Shown: positions 57,777 through 64,000 of the stretch, one piece after another | Numbering within the stretch: the stretch's first letter is position 1 | Layout: each line of letters starts with the position of its first letter | NCBI GenBank assembly: GCA_903896585.1 | Contig: CAITYI010000261.1 | Coordinates: forward strand, 14,068 to 78,067 | Reading direction: 5' to 3' | Origin: an uncultured bacterium | Lineage (GTDB): Bacteria > Actinomycetota > Actinomycetes > S36-B12 | Length of the DNA stretch: 64,000 bases | Translations under genes and position numbers: made by a program | Notes under the pieces: generated by a model | What the model was told of the DNA's origin: nothing | Database searches by the model: none | What the model saw: the letters and a program-made list of their open reading frames with translations, nothing else

Positions 57777-58649
57777 GTGACCGCCGAAGTTGTTACCGAT
57801 CGAGAGAGTGCTCGATCTGGGTGGGTAAAAGTACTCTCCCAGCATGAGTTACCTCGTGCGCTAGAACTCACCCAATCCCAACCACTCACTAACGCATTCG
57901 TTGCGAGTCGAATATCACTTGGCCTGGAACACCACTGGAAAATTGGTGGCGGCCTTTGGGGGTTTTATACAGATTCAGGATTAGAGTCGCTACTTTTTGT
58001 GGGGGCCAATATTGTGCCGGTCAATACAACGGAGCGATCACGGGAACTTTTTGCTGCCGAGCTAATTCGGACCGGTCGTCGAAGTTCATCTTTGTTAGGT
58101 AATAAAAATGAGGTCCTTGATTTGTGGGATCGCATCTCCGCAGTGTGGGGGAGACCGCGAGAGATTCGCGATACCCAGCCTTTCATGGTTATTGACTCGC
58201 CCGCCCAGGGACAACGTGACCAAAGAGTCCGCCAGGTATTGCCTACTGAGCTCTCCATCTTGCTTCCCGCTTCGATCCACATGTTCACGGAGGAAGTTGG
58301 CGTCTCTCCTGTTCTCAACGGTGGTCAGGCTCAGTATGAGCGCCGCGTGGCCGAGGTGATTGCAGAGCGAAACGCTTACGCAATAATTGAAGGTAACCGG
58401 GTAATCTTTAAGGCAGAAGTTGGTTTTGCCACCCCAACGGTTGCCCAACTGCAGGGTGTGTGGGTGGCTCCTGATTTACGGGGGCAAGGCATTTCCGGGC
58501 CGGCGGTGGCTGCCGTAGTTGATCATGTGCAACGAGAAGTAGCCCCCGTAGTCACTCTCTATGTCAATAATTTCAATATTGCGGCTCACCGAACATATTC
58601 GACCATTGGATTTCGTGAGTGTGCGACATTTGCAACCGTGCTCTTTTAG
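57777..58649 (+). CDS. GNAT-family acetyltransferase with N-terminal DUF4081-like domain
   Basis: A 290-residue protein. The C-terminal half is a GNAT fold with the acetyl-CoA loop VWVAPDLRGQGISGPAVAAV and LYVNNFNIAAHRTYSTIGF. The N-terminal half (LTNAFVASRISLG, GGGLWGFY) matches the actinobacterial group found next to ispG (Rv2867c-like). Substrate unknown. It starts with GTG 12 bases after ispG and is probably co-transcribed. Confidence 0.85.
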   Translation: MTAEVVTDRESARSGWVKVLSQHELPRALELTQSQPLTNAFVASRISLGLEHHWKIGGGLWGFYTDSGLESLLFVGANIVPVNTTERSRELFAAELIRTGRRSSSLLGNKNEVLDLWDRISAVWGRPREIRDTQPFMVIDSPAQGQRDQRVRQVLPTELSILLPASIHMFTEEVGVSPVLNGGQAQYERRVAEVIAERNAYAIIEGNRVIFKAEVGFATPTVAQLQGVWVAPDLRGQGISGPAVAAVVDHVQREVAPVVTLYVNNFNIAAHRTYSTIGFRECATFATVLF

Positions 58650-58674
58650 GTCATCAGGACTCGACTTAGTCCGA

Positions 58675-58698
58675 TCTCAGGTGAGTCTCAGGTGAGAC
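58675..58698. repeat. Tandem 11-bp repeat with palindrome upstream of proS
   Basis: TCTCAGGTGAG occurs twice head to tail (58675-58685 and 58686-58696). The second copy sits in a perfect palindrome GTCTCA-GG-TGAGAC (58685-58698). It lies about 80 bases before proS in the GNAT-proS gap. The 11-bp period is one helix turn, suggesting a repressor or activator site. Confidence 0.7.
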
Positions 58699-58776
58699 GG
58701 AGGGCAGCCGCTATTCTCGGGCCACACCCAAGTGACCCACCACAAGCAGTTGACACAAGAGTGAAGTGAGGCAGAT

Positions 58777-60555
58777 GTGATTTCTCGAATGTCGGCAATG
58801 TTTGTGCGAACTTTGCGTGACGATCCTGCCGACGCCGAGGTGCCGAGCCATAAACTTTTGGTGAGAGGTGGTTATGTTCGGCGAATCGCTCCGGGGATTT
58901 TTTCTTGGCTCCCGCTGGGGTACACCGTATATCGAAATGTCGAGAAAATTGTCCGCGACGAAATGGATAAAGCCGGGTTCCAGGAAGTTCATTTCCCTGC
59001 GCTCCTACCGCGTGAGGCTTATGAAGAAACGGGTAGGTGGACCGAGTACGGAGACAATCTCTTCCGGTTAAAAGATCGCAGAGAAAACGATTACCTTTTG
59101 GGACCAACCCACGAAGAAATGTTCACACTCATGGTGAAGGGGGAGTATTCCTCCTACCGCGACCTCCCATTAGTCATCTATCAGATCCAGACAAAATATC
59201 GAGATGAAGCTCGCCCGCGTGCTGGCATTCTCAGAGGCCGAGAATTTGTCATGAAAGATTCGTATTCATTTGACGTCACCGATGAAGGTTTGGAGTTGTC
59301 ATACAAACGGCATCGCGATGCCTACATATCCACATTTGATCGTCTGGGTCTTTCCTATGTCATCGTGTCGGCCATGGCGGGAGCAATGGGCGGGTCTTTG
59401 AGTGAGGAATTCCTTGCACCCTCTGAAGTTGGCGAAGATACCTATGTTCGCTGTTCATGTGGCCATGCGGCGAATGTAGAAGCAGTAGTCATCCCTGCCG
59501 CCAAGTGGGATGACAGCATGGATCTACCTGCCGAGTTGCCTGCTTCCCATGTTGAAGACACCCCGAATACGCCAACGATTGATTCTTTGGTTGCAATTTC
59601 AAATGAGCGTGCCGACTTACGTCGCGATGACCGTTCGTGGGAGTCCTCAGATACCCTGAAAAACTTGTTACTTGTACTCACCGATGCTGAAGGGAATGAA
59701 CAGCCGCTGGCAATTGGAATTCCAGGCGATCGTGAAGTTGATATGCGTCGGCTGGAGGCGGCAATCTATCCACTTACTGCGAGACCATTTGAGGAAGCGG
59801 ATTTCAAGAAGTTCCCATCCCTTGCCAAAGGTTATATCGGTCCTGGAGTGTTGGGCAAAGAATCTGTGAGTGGAATTGAGTTTCGCACTGACCCTCGTAT
59901 TGTTTCGGGCACGCGCTGGATCACGGGAGCTAATCAACACGGCAAGCACGTGTTTGATCTTGTGTATGGCCGAGATTTCACTTCCGATTCCGTGATTGAT
60001 GTAGCCGAAGTAAGAGATGGCGATATCTGCAGTGAGTGTGGAGGCGAGTTACGCATGTCTCGAGGGATTGAGATTGGGCACATTTTTCAGTTAGGTCGAA
60101 AATATGCGGAAGCACTGGGGCTGCGGGTGCTGGATGAACACGGTGAGTTAGTCACGGTCACCATGGGTTCCTACGGAATTGGAGTTTCCAGGGCTGTTGC
60201 GGCAATAGCAGAACAACATCACGACGAAAGAGGTTTGGTGTGGCCTCGAGAAGTGGCTCCGGCTGATATCTATTTGGTGGCGGCTGGGAAATCTGAAGAG
60301 ATTATTACCACCGCAGAAGATCTTGCGGAGCAATGGGATGCCGTTGGACTGCGCGTGATCCTTGACGATCGGGTGGGTGTGTCACCCGGGGTTAAATTCA
60401 ATGACTCTGAACTATTAGGTATTCCTACAATTGTGGTTGTGGGGAAAGGCTTGGAACGTGGTGTTATTGAAGTTAAGGACAGGGGTACAGGAGTTCGTGA
60501 AGATATCGAACTTGTAGATGCAGTTGCCCGTGTTCGTCACATATGTACGACTTAA
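58777..60555 (+). CDS. proS: Prolyl-tRNA synthetase (bacterial type)
   Basis: A 592-residue class II aminoacyl-tRNA synthetase. Motif 2 is seen in [22 protein letters not shown] and motif 3 in [16 protein letters not shown]. The long insertion between motifs 2 and 3 (about residues 220-400) is the editing (INS) domain of the bacterial type, and the C-terminal anticodon-binding domain follows. GTG 58777 has GAGG five bases upstream; ATG 58789 is the alternative. Its last 13 bases overlap the next gene. Confidence 0.95.
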   Translation: MISRMSAMFVRTLRDDPADAEVPSHKLLVRGGYVRRIAPGIFSWLPLGYTVYRNVEKIVRDEMDKAGFQEVHFPALLPREAYEETGRWTEYGDNLFRLKDRRENDYLLGPTHEEMFTLMVKGEYSSYRDLPLVIYQIQTKYRDEARPRAGILRGREFVMKDSYSFDVTDEGLELSYKRHRDAYISTFDRLGLSYVIVSAMAGAMGGSLSEEFLAPSEVGEDTYVRCSCGHAANVEAVVIPAAKWDDSMDLPAELPASHVEDTPNTPTIDSLVAISNERADLRRDDRSWESSDTLKNLLLVLTDAEGNEQPLAIGIPGDREVDMRRLEAAIYPLTARPFEEADFKKFPSLAKGYIGPGVLGKESVSGIEFRTDPRIVSGTRWITGANQHGKHVFDLVYGRDFTSDSVIDVAEVRDGDICSECGGELRMSRGIEIGHIFQLGRKYAEALGLRVLDEHGELVTVTMGSYGIGVSRAVAAIAEQHHDERGLVWPREVAPADIYLVAAGKSEEIITTAEDLAEQWDAVGLRVILDDRVGVSPGVKFNDSELLGIPTIVVVGKGLERGVIEVKDRGTGVREDIELVDAVARVRHICTT

Positions 60556-61322
60556 ATATTTGGACGATTGTCCTTTTGTGTGTAGCTGCTGCGGCGGCAG
60601 GTTGGATCGACGCCGTTAGCGGTGGCGGAGGCATGATTCAACTGCCCGCGCTTCTGATCGCGTTACCTGCGGGGTCAGAAGTGAACGCACTCGCCACGAA
60701 CAAGTTGTCCAGTATTTTTGGTACCGCAACTGCTGCTAGAACTTATGTAAAACACATAGCACCAGACTGGAAAACGGCTATCCCCATGGCAATAGTTGCC
60801 GGTGCATTTGCGGGATTGGGTGCGTGGTCTGCGCATCTGGTGCCGACGAGATTTTTTGCATCCGGCGCCATAATCGCCCTGTCGATTGTGTGGATCTGGA
60901 TTTTACTGACACCTGTACTTGGATCGGTAACCGTTCTCCGGTGGCAGGGATCACAAAAACACTATGTTGCTGCCATCATTGTGGGAGCCGTCATCGGGTT
61001 CTATGACGGTATTTTTGGTCCAGGGACTGGTTCCTTTCTCTTGGTCGCCTTGGTGGGGATCCTTGGTTATTCGTTTCTGATGGCTTCGTCAACTGCGAAA
61101 TTTGTAAACCTTGGCACTAACGCCGCGGCCTTGATTGTTTTTGGTTTCACGGGCTCAATCCTGTGGCTGCTGGGATTGCTGCTGGCTGCCTTCAACATCG
61201 CGGGGGCATTTTTAGGTGCCCGAATCGCGATTTCACGCGGGAGTTCCTTCGTAAGGGTAGTTTTTCTGGGAGTTGTGGCGGTGCTCATCATTCGGCTAGT
61301 CTGGGACACCTGGTTGATGTGA
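60543..61322 (+). CDS. TauE/SafE-family membrane permease
   Basis: A 259-residue protein with about eight hydrophobic segments. The two family repeats show as [18 protein letters not shown] near the start and [18 protein letters not shown] in the second half. Members export or import sulfite, sulfoacetate and other organic anions; the substrate is not evident here. Its start is inside the proS 3' end (13-base overlap), so expression follows proS. No sulfur-metabolism genes are nearby. Confidence 0.87.
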   Translation: MYDLNIWTIVLLCVAAAAAGWIDAVSGGGGMIQLPALLIALPAGSEVNALATNKLSSIFGTATAARTYVKHIAPDWKTAIPMAIVAGAFAGLGAWSAHLVPTRFFASGAIIALSIVWIWILLTPVLGSVTVLRWQGSQKHYVAAIIVGAVIGFYDGIFGPGTGSFLLVALVGILGYSFLMASSTAKFVNLGTNAAALIVFGFTGSILWLLGLLLAAFNIAGAFLGARIAISRGSSFVRVVFLGVVAVLIIRLVWDTWLM

Positions 61323-61385
61323 CGTTGGCGGAAGATCGCCTCCGAATTGCGCCTTAATCAGCAGCACCGAGAACCACGATTGCCC

Positions 61386-61437
61386 TGCTCGAAATACCTG
61401 CTAGAAATAATTGCTCGACACAACTGCTCGACACAAC
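61386..61437. repeat. Four tandem 13-bp repeats upstream of rimP
   Basis: Units TGCTCGAAATACC, TGCTAGAAATAAT, TGCTCGACACAAC and TGCTCGACACAAC follow each other without gaps; the last two are identical. The array ends 18 bases before the rimP ATG, in the 133-base tauE-rimP gap. The TGCTCGA core also occurs twice upstream of rpsB. It could be a protein-binding array or a leader element of the rimP-nusA-infB operon. Confidence 0.85.
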
Positions 61438-61455
61438 AGGAATTGGTGAACACCC

Positions 61456-61920
61456 ATGGGATTGCCCATCAATCAATGCCGGGACGCAGCCATTTCGGTG
61501 TGCGCCAAAGCCGATGTTGATTTTGAGGATTTTTCCATTACTCGCGCGGGTCGCCGCGAAGTGGTCAGGGTCACCGTTGATCGTGACGGTGGAGTAGATC
61601 TGGATCTCATTGCTGACATCAGTAGGGAACTGTCTGAATCCTTGGATCTGATTGTCGATTCGGAGGACACCCCCTTTGTCCTAGAGGTGAGTTCACCCGG
61701 TGTTGATCGTCCTCTCACTGAGTTAAGGCATTGGCGACGAGCAATTGGTCACCTCGTGAAATTCAACACACTGGATTCAGAATCACCGCTCGAACTTCGT
61801 GTCACTGCGGCAGAAAGTGATGTCATCTCGTTGACCAATGCGGCTGGCGAAACCCAGCAAATACCGTTGTCCCAAATACAACATGCTGTTGTCCAAGTTG
61901 AATTCAACCGTGGGGAGTAG
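61456..61920 (+). CDS. rimP: Ribosome maturation factor RimP
   Basis: A 154-residue 30S assembly factor. Recognisable parts are VRVTVDRDGGVDLDLIADISRELSESLD and VLEVSSPGVDRPLTE, followed by a small SH3-like C-terminal domain. The ribosome site is weak. It is two bases from nusA, forming the conserved rimP-nusA-ylxR-infB operon. Confidence 0.95.
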   Translation: MGLPINQCRDAAISVCAKADVDFEDFSITRAGRREVVRVTVDRDGGVDLDLIADISRELSESLDLIVDSEDTPFVLEVSSPGVDRPLTELRHWRRAIGHLVKFNTLDSESPLELRVTAAESDVISLTNAAGETQQIPLSQIQHAVVQVEFNRGE

Positions 61921-61922
61921 TC

Positions 61923-62966
61923 ATGGATATTGATGTCAGTGCATTAAAGTCATTGGTTCGAGAAAAGAACCTGTCACTGGAACTCGTCGTTGAAAGTATT
62001 GAACAGGCATTACTTGTCGCATATCAACGCACTCCGGGCTCATCTATGCAGTCACGGGTTGAGTTAAATAGGAAGACCGGTCACGTCACCGTGTGGGCTC
62101 GGGAAGAATTACCACGCGAAGACCCAGATTCGCCGGTCCAATTTGGAGCCGAATTTGACGATACTCCGGAGAATTTTGGCCGAGTGGCAGCGAGCACGGC
62201 TCGACAGGTGCTACTTGGCCGATTGCGTGAAGCCGAGGGTGACGCCACGCTGATCGAATTCACGGGTAGGGAAGGGGATCTCGTTTCCGGGGTAATTCAA
62301 CAGGGAACCAATCCACGCATGATCCGAGTTGACCTTGGCAAAATTGAGGCAAATTTGCCGCCAGAGGAACAAGCTCCCGGTGAGGTATACGCACACGGTG
62401 AGCGAATTAAATGTCTGGTCACAGGTGTGCGACGTGGTTTTAAAGGCCCGATCATCACCGTGTCACGCACTCACCCTGATTTGGTCAAGGCCCTTTTCTC
62501 CTTGGAAGTTCCTGAGATCGCCGATGGCACGGTTGAGATCACCGCTATTGCCCGAGAAGCCGGACACCGGTCAAAAATTGCTGTTCGCTCTCACAAACCT
62601 GATGTCAATGCAAAGGGCTCGTGTATTGGTCCACTTGGTCAACGCGTTCGTCAGGTCATGAGTGAGTTGGGGGGCGAAAAGATCGATATTGTCGACCACA
62701 GTGACGATCCGGCGAACATGATCGCGCAAGCTTTGTCCCCGGCGAAGGTATCCTCGGTCACGATTGTGGACCTGGCAACCCGCAGTGCGCGAGTTGTGGT
62801 CCCCGATTATCAACTGTCATTGGCGATTGGCCGCGAAGGCCAAAATGCGCGTCTAGCTGCCCGGTTAACCGGGTGGCGAATCGATATCCGATCGGATGCT
62901 CAAGCAATGGCAGCAAGTGATCAGGTACCACCTGTTGAATCAGACCCGTCGCCAGAGCATGGGTAA
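61923..62966 (+). CDS. nusA: Transcription termination/antitermination factor NusA
   Basis: A 347-residue protein, the typical actinobacterial length without the C-terminal acidic repeats of E. coli. It has an N-terminal RNA polymerase-binding domain, an S1 domain (about residues 115-180) and two KH domains, with KH loop sequences GSCIGPLGQRVRQV and AIGREGQNARLAARL. The ATG has GGGGAG seven bases upstream. Its last eight bases overlap ylxR. Confidence 0.96.
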   Translation: MDIDVSALKSLVREKNLSLELVVESIEQALLVAYQRTPGSSMQSRVELNRKTGHVTVWAREELPREDPDSPVQFGAEFDDTPENFGRVAASTARQVLLGRLREAEGDATLIEFTGREGDLVSGVIQQGTNPRMIRVDLGKIEANLPPEEQAPGEVYAHGERIKCLVTGVRRGFKGPIITVSRTHPDLVKALFSLEVPEIADGTVEITAIAREAGHRSKIAVRSHKPDVNAKGSCIGPLGQRVRQVMSELGGEKIDIVDHSDDPANMIAQALSPAKVSSVTIVDLATRSARVVVPDYQLSLAIGREGQNARLAARLTGWRIDIRSDAQAMAASDQVPPVESDPSPEHG

Positions 62967-63249
62967 TTCAGTCACTGCCCAGAAATCCCACCTCAGGACG
63001 TGTATCGGGTGTAGGCAGCGGGCGCCCTTCCAACAACTCATTCGGTTTGTTCCAAATGCTCACGGAAATGGAATTCTGATGGATTCCCAAAGGGCTTTGC
63101 CGGGTCGTGGGGCTTACTCCCATGCCAACCAATCATGCCTTTCACTGGCCCTGCGGAGGGTCCAAGCGCGCCTTCGACTTACTCATCCGGTAGATTTGGA
63201 TGGCGTTGGAGCGGTCTTGCTGTCAGCACTTGACAGCGCAGCCACCTAA
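62959..63249 (+). CDS. YlxR-family nucleic-acid-binding protein
   Basis: A 96-residue basic protein with the family motif LRTCIGCRQRAP and the GRGAYSH segment. YlxR proteins bind RNA or act as nucleoid/transcription regulators in some bacteria; the role here is not established. The ATG at 62959 is inside the nusA end and gives the usual family length. A 148-base gap separates it from infB. Confidence 0.88.
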   Translation: MGNSVTAQKSHLRTCIGCRQRAPFQQLIRFVPNAHGNGILMDSQRALPGRGAYSHANQSCLSLALRRVQARLRLTHPVDLDGVGAVLLSALDSAAT

Positions 63250-63359
63250 CGTCCTACCGCAGTCCACCATAAGGATCACCGTGAACATGAAAATGATTAC
63301 CTCCTCATGAGGAACTTCACATGAGCGTGCCGGCATGAAAGTGCAGCGCGCTCAGTAAC

Positions 63360-63383
63360 GGTTCGGACGAAAGCGCCCGAACC
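63360..63383 (+). promoter_or_regulatory. Hairpin in the infB leader
   Basis: GGTTCGG and CCGAACC form a perfect 7-bp stem around a 10-base loop, ending 14 bases before the infB GTG and just ahead of its AGGAGAG ribosome site. A second small palindrome CCTCATGAGG lies upstream. No T-run follows, so translational control is more likely than termination. Confidence 0.45.
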
Positions 63384-63397
63384 AAGACAGGAGAGTT

Positions 63398-64000
63398 GTG
63401 TCAAAAGTTCGGGTTTATGAACTCGCAAAAGAGCTTGGCTATGACAGTAAGACGGTCCTAGCCAAACTCCAAGACATGGGTGAATTTGTTCGCTCGGCAT
63501 CCTCGACCATTGAGCCTCCGGTAGCTCGACGCCTCAAAGAAGCATTACCTCCTGCCGAGGCAAAGCCAGCCAAAAAGGCGGCCAAAAAGGCAGTCAAGAA
63601 GTCGGTCGCATCTGAGTCCGAGGAACCTAGTTCCCAAAGTTCATCCGTAGAGACACAAACTGATGCGTCCGGTAAGACGACCGAACCGACACTAGAAGAT
63701 ACTGCCGCGGCCAAGATGTCAGCTCCAGCAGCAGAAGTATCCCGAGAGGGTGCGAACCCGAAAGCACCAGCGACTCAGGCGGAACCAACTGCCGAGCCGG
63801 CAACTACCACCGGTCCTACTCCTACATCTTCGGCGCCTACATCTTCGGCGCCTACATCCCCCGCGACAGCGGGGCCTCGCCCAGCGGCTCGGCCCGCACC
63901 AAAGCCAGGCGCACCGCGTCCAGGCAATAACCCATTTGGCGGAAACACCGGCATGGCACGCCCGGCCCCGCGCCCGGGTAATAATCCTTTTGGATCGCCA
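63398..64000 (+). CDS. infB: Translation initiation factor IF-2, 5' part
   Basis: The frame starts at GTG 63398 (AGGAGAG upstream) and stays open to the end of the window, so the GTPase domains are outside. The first ~50 residues are the IF2-N fold ([20 protein letters not shown] then [17 protein letters not shown]). A Lys/Ala-rich stretch and a Pro/Ala/Thr/Ser/Gly-rich linker follow, typical of actinobacterial IF-2. It includes a 15-bp tandem repeat (63821-63850 plus a partial third copy) coding APTSS and the beginning of [13 protein letters not shown] repeats. Confidence 0.95.
   Translation, partial: MSKVRVYELAKELGYDSKTVLAKLQDMGEFVRSASSTIEPPVARRLKEALPPAEAKPAKKAAKKAVKKSVASESEEPSSQSSSVETQTDASGKTTEPTLEDTAAAKMSAPAAEVSREGANPKAPATQAEPTAEPATTTGPTPTSSAPTSSAPTSPATAGPRPAARPAPKPGAPRPGNNPFGGNTGMARPAPRPGNNPFGSP

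Noticed and set aside
58650..58776. T-box riboswitch before proS
   Set aside because: Only 127 bases are available, no conserved T-box sequence or stem I/terminator pair could be found; the repeats there do not fit the fold.
61386..61437. Iteron-type replication origin or CRISPR-like array
   Set aside because: Four short contiguous units without spacers, DnaA boxes or replication genes; a CRISPR needs longer repeats separated by unique spacers.

Overview
The window is chromosomal DNA from an actinobacterium with roughly half G+C (judged by eye). The evidence is gene order and family type. The series smc-ftsY-amt-glnK-glnD-ffh-rpsP-khpA-rimM-trmD-rplS-lepB-lepB-rnhB-yraN-comM-dprA-xerC-M23 peptidase-rpsB-tsf-pyrH-frr-cdsA-rlmN, then dxr-rip1-ispG-GNAT-proS and rimP-nusA-ylxR-infB, is the classic actinobacterial arrangement. 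NusA has the actinobacterial length of 347 residues, FtsY has an N-terminal membrane segment, two signal peptidases follow rplS, and an F420-type luciferase-like enzyme is present. Genus cannot be resolved from sequence reading alone. GTG starts are frequent and many neighbours overlap by 1-4 bases.

Bases 1-25113 are housekeeping. They cover chromosome structure (smc, truncated at the left edge), SRP targeting (ftsY, ffh), nitrogen sensing (amt-glnK-glnD behind a GlnR-like box), ribosome and tRNA maturation (rpsP, khpA, rimM, trmD, rplS), secretion (two lepB genes), RNase HII, DNA uptake and recombination (comM, dprA, xerC), translation (rpsB, tsf, frr), pyrimidine nucleotide and lipid synthesis (pyrH, cdsA), rRNA/tRNA methylation (rlmN) and a small K+ channel. 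Two minus-strand genes, a YhhN-family membrane protein and an M23 peptidase, are wedged antisense into this series with overlapping ends.

Bases 25143-53176 form a 28-kb catabolic island between rlmN/channel and dxr. It holds four modules. (1) A minus-strand operon asnC-aminotransferase-FMN protein-FAD oxidoreductase-gcdH-CoA transferase, divergent from an aminoaldehyde dehydrogenase gene. (2) A minus-strand operon amidohydrolase (nitrilase fold)-dihydropyrimidinase-mmsA-LLM flavin/F420 enzyme-NMT1-type ABC importer, divergent from a MocR/GabR-type regulator. (3) A plus-strand run of a second aminoaldehyde dehydrogenase, a potDABC-like polyamine importer, a second FAD oxidoreductase and an agmatinase-family ureohydrolase. 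(4) A convergent gabT. Together they predict uptake and breakdown of polyamines/diamines (agmatine to putrescine to GABA to succinate; possibly cadaverine to glutarate to glutaryl-CoA to crotonyl-CoA) and reductive-type pyrimidine or hydantoin degradation to beta-amino acids and acyl-CoA. A 19-bp-arm hairpin terminator separates modules 1 and 2.

Bases 53251-64000 return to housekeeping: two small conserved actinobacterial proteins, isoprenoid synthesis (dxr, ispG) flanking a site-2 protease, a GNAT protein, proS, a TauE/SafE permease, and rimP-nusA-ylxR-infB (infB runs off the right edge). No tRNA, rRNA, CRISPR array, transposase or prophage gene was recognised. The least explained signals are the repeat arrays upstream of rimP, proS and the second aldehyde dehydrogenase, the unassigned FMN-binding protein coupled to the amine operon, and the LLM enzyme in the pyrimidine-type operon.
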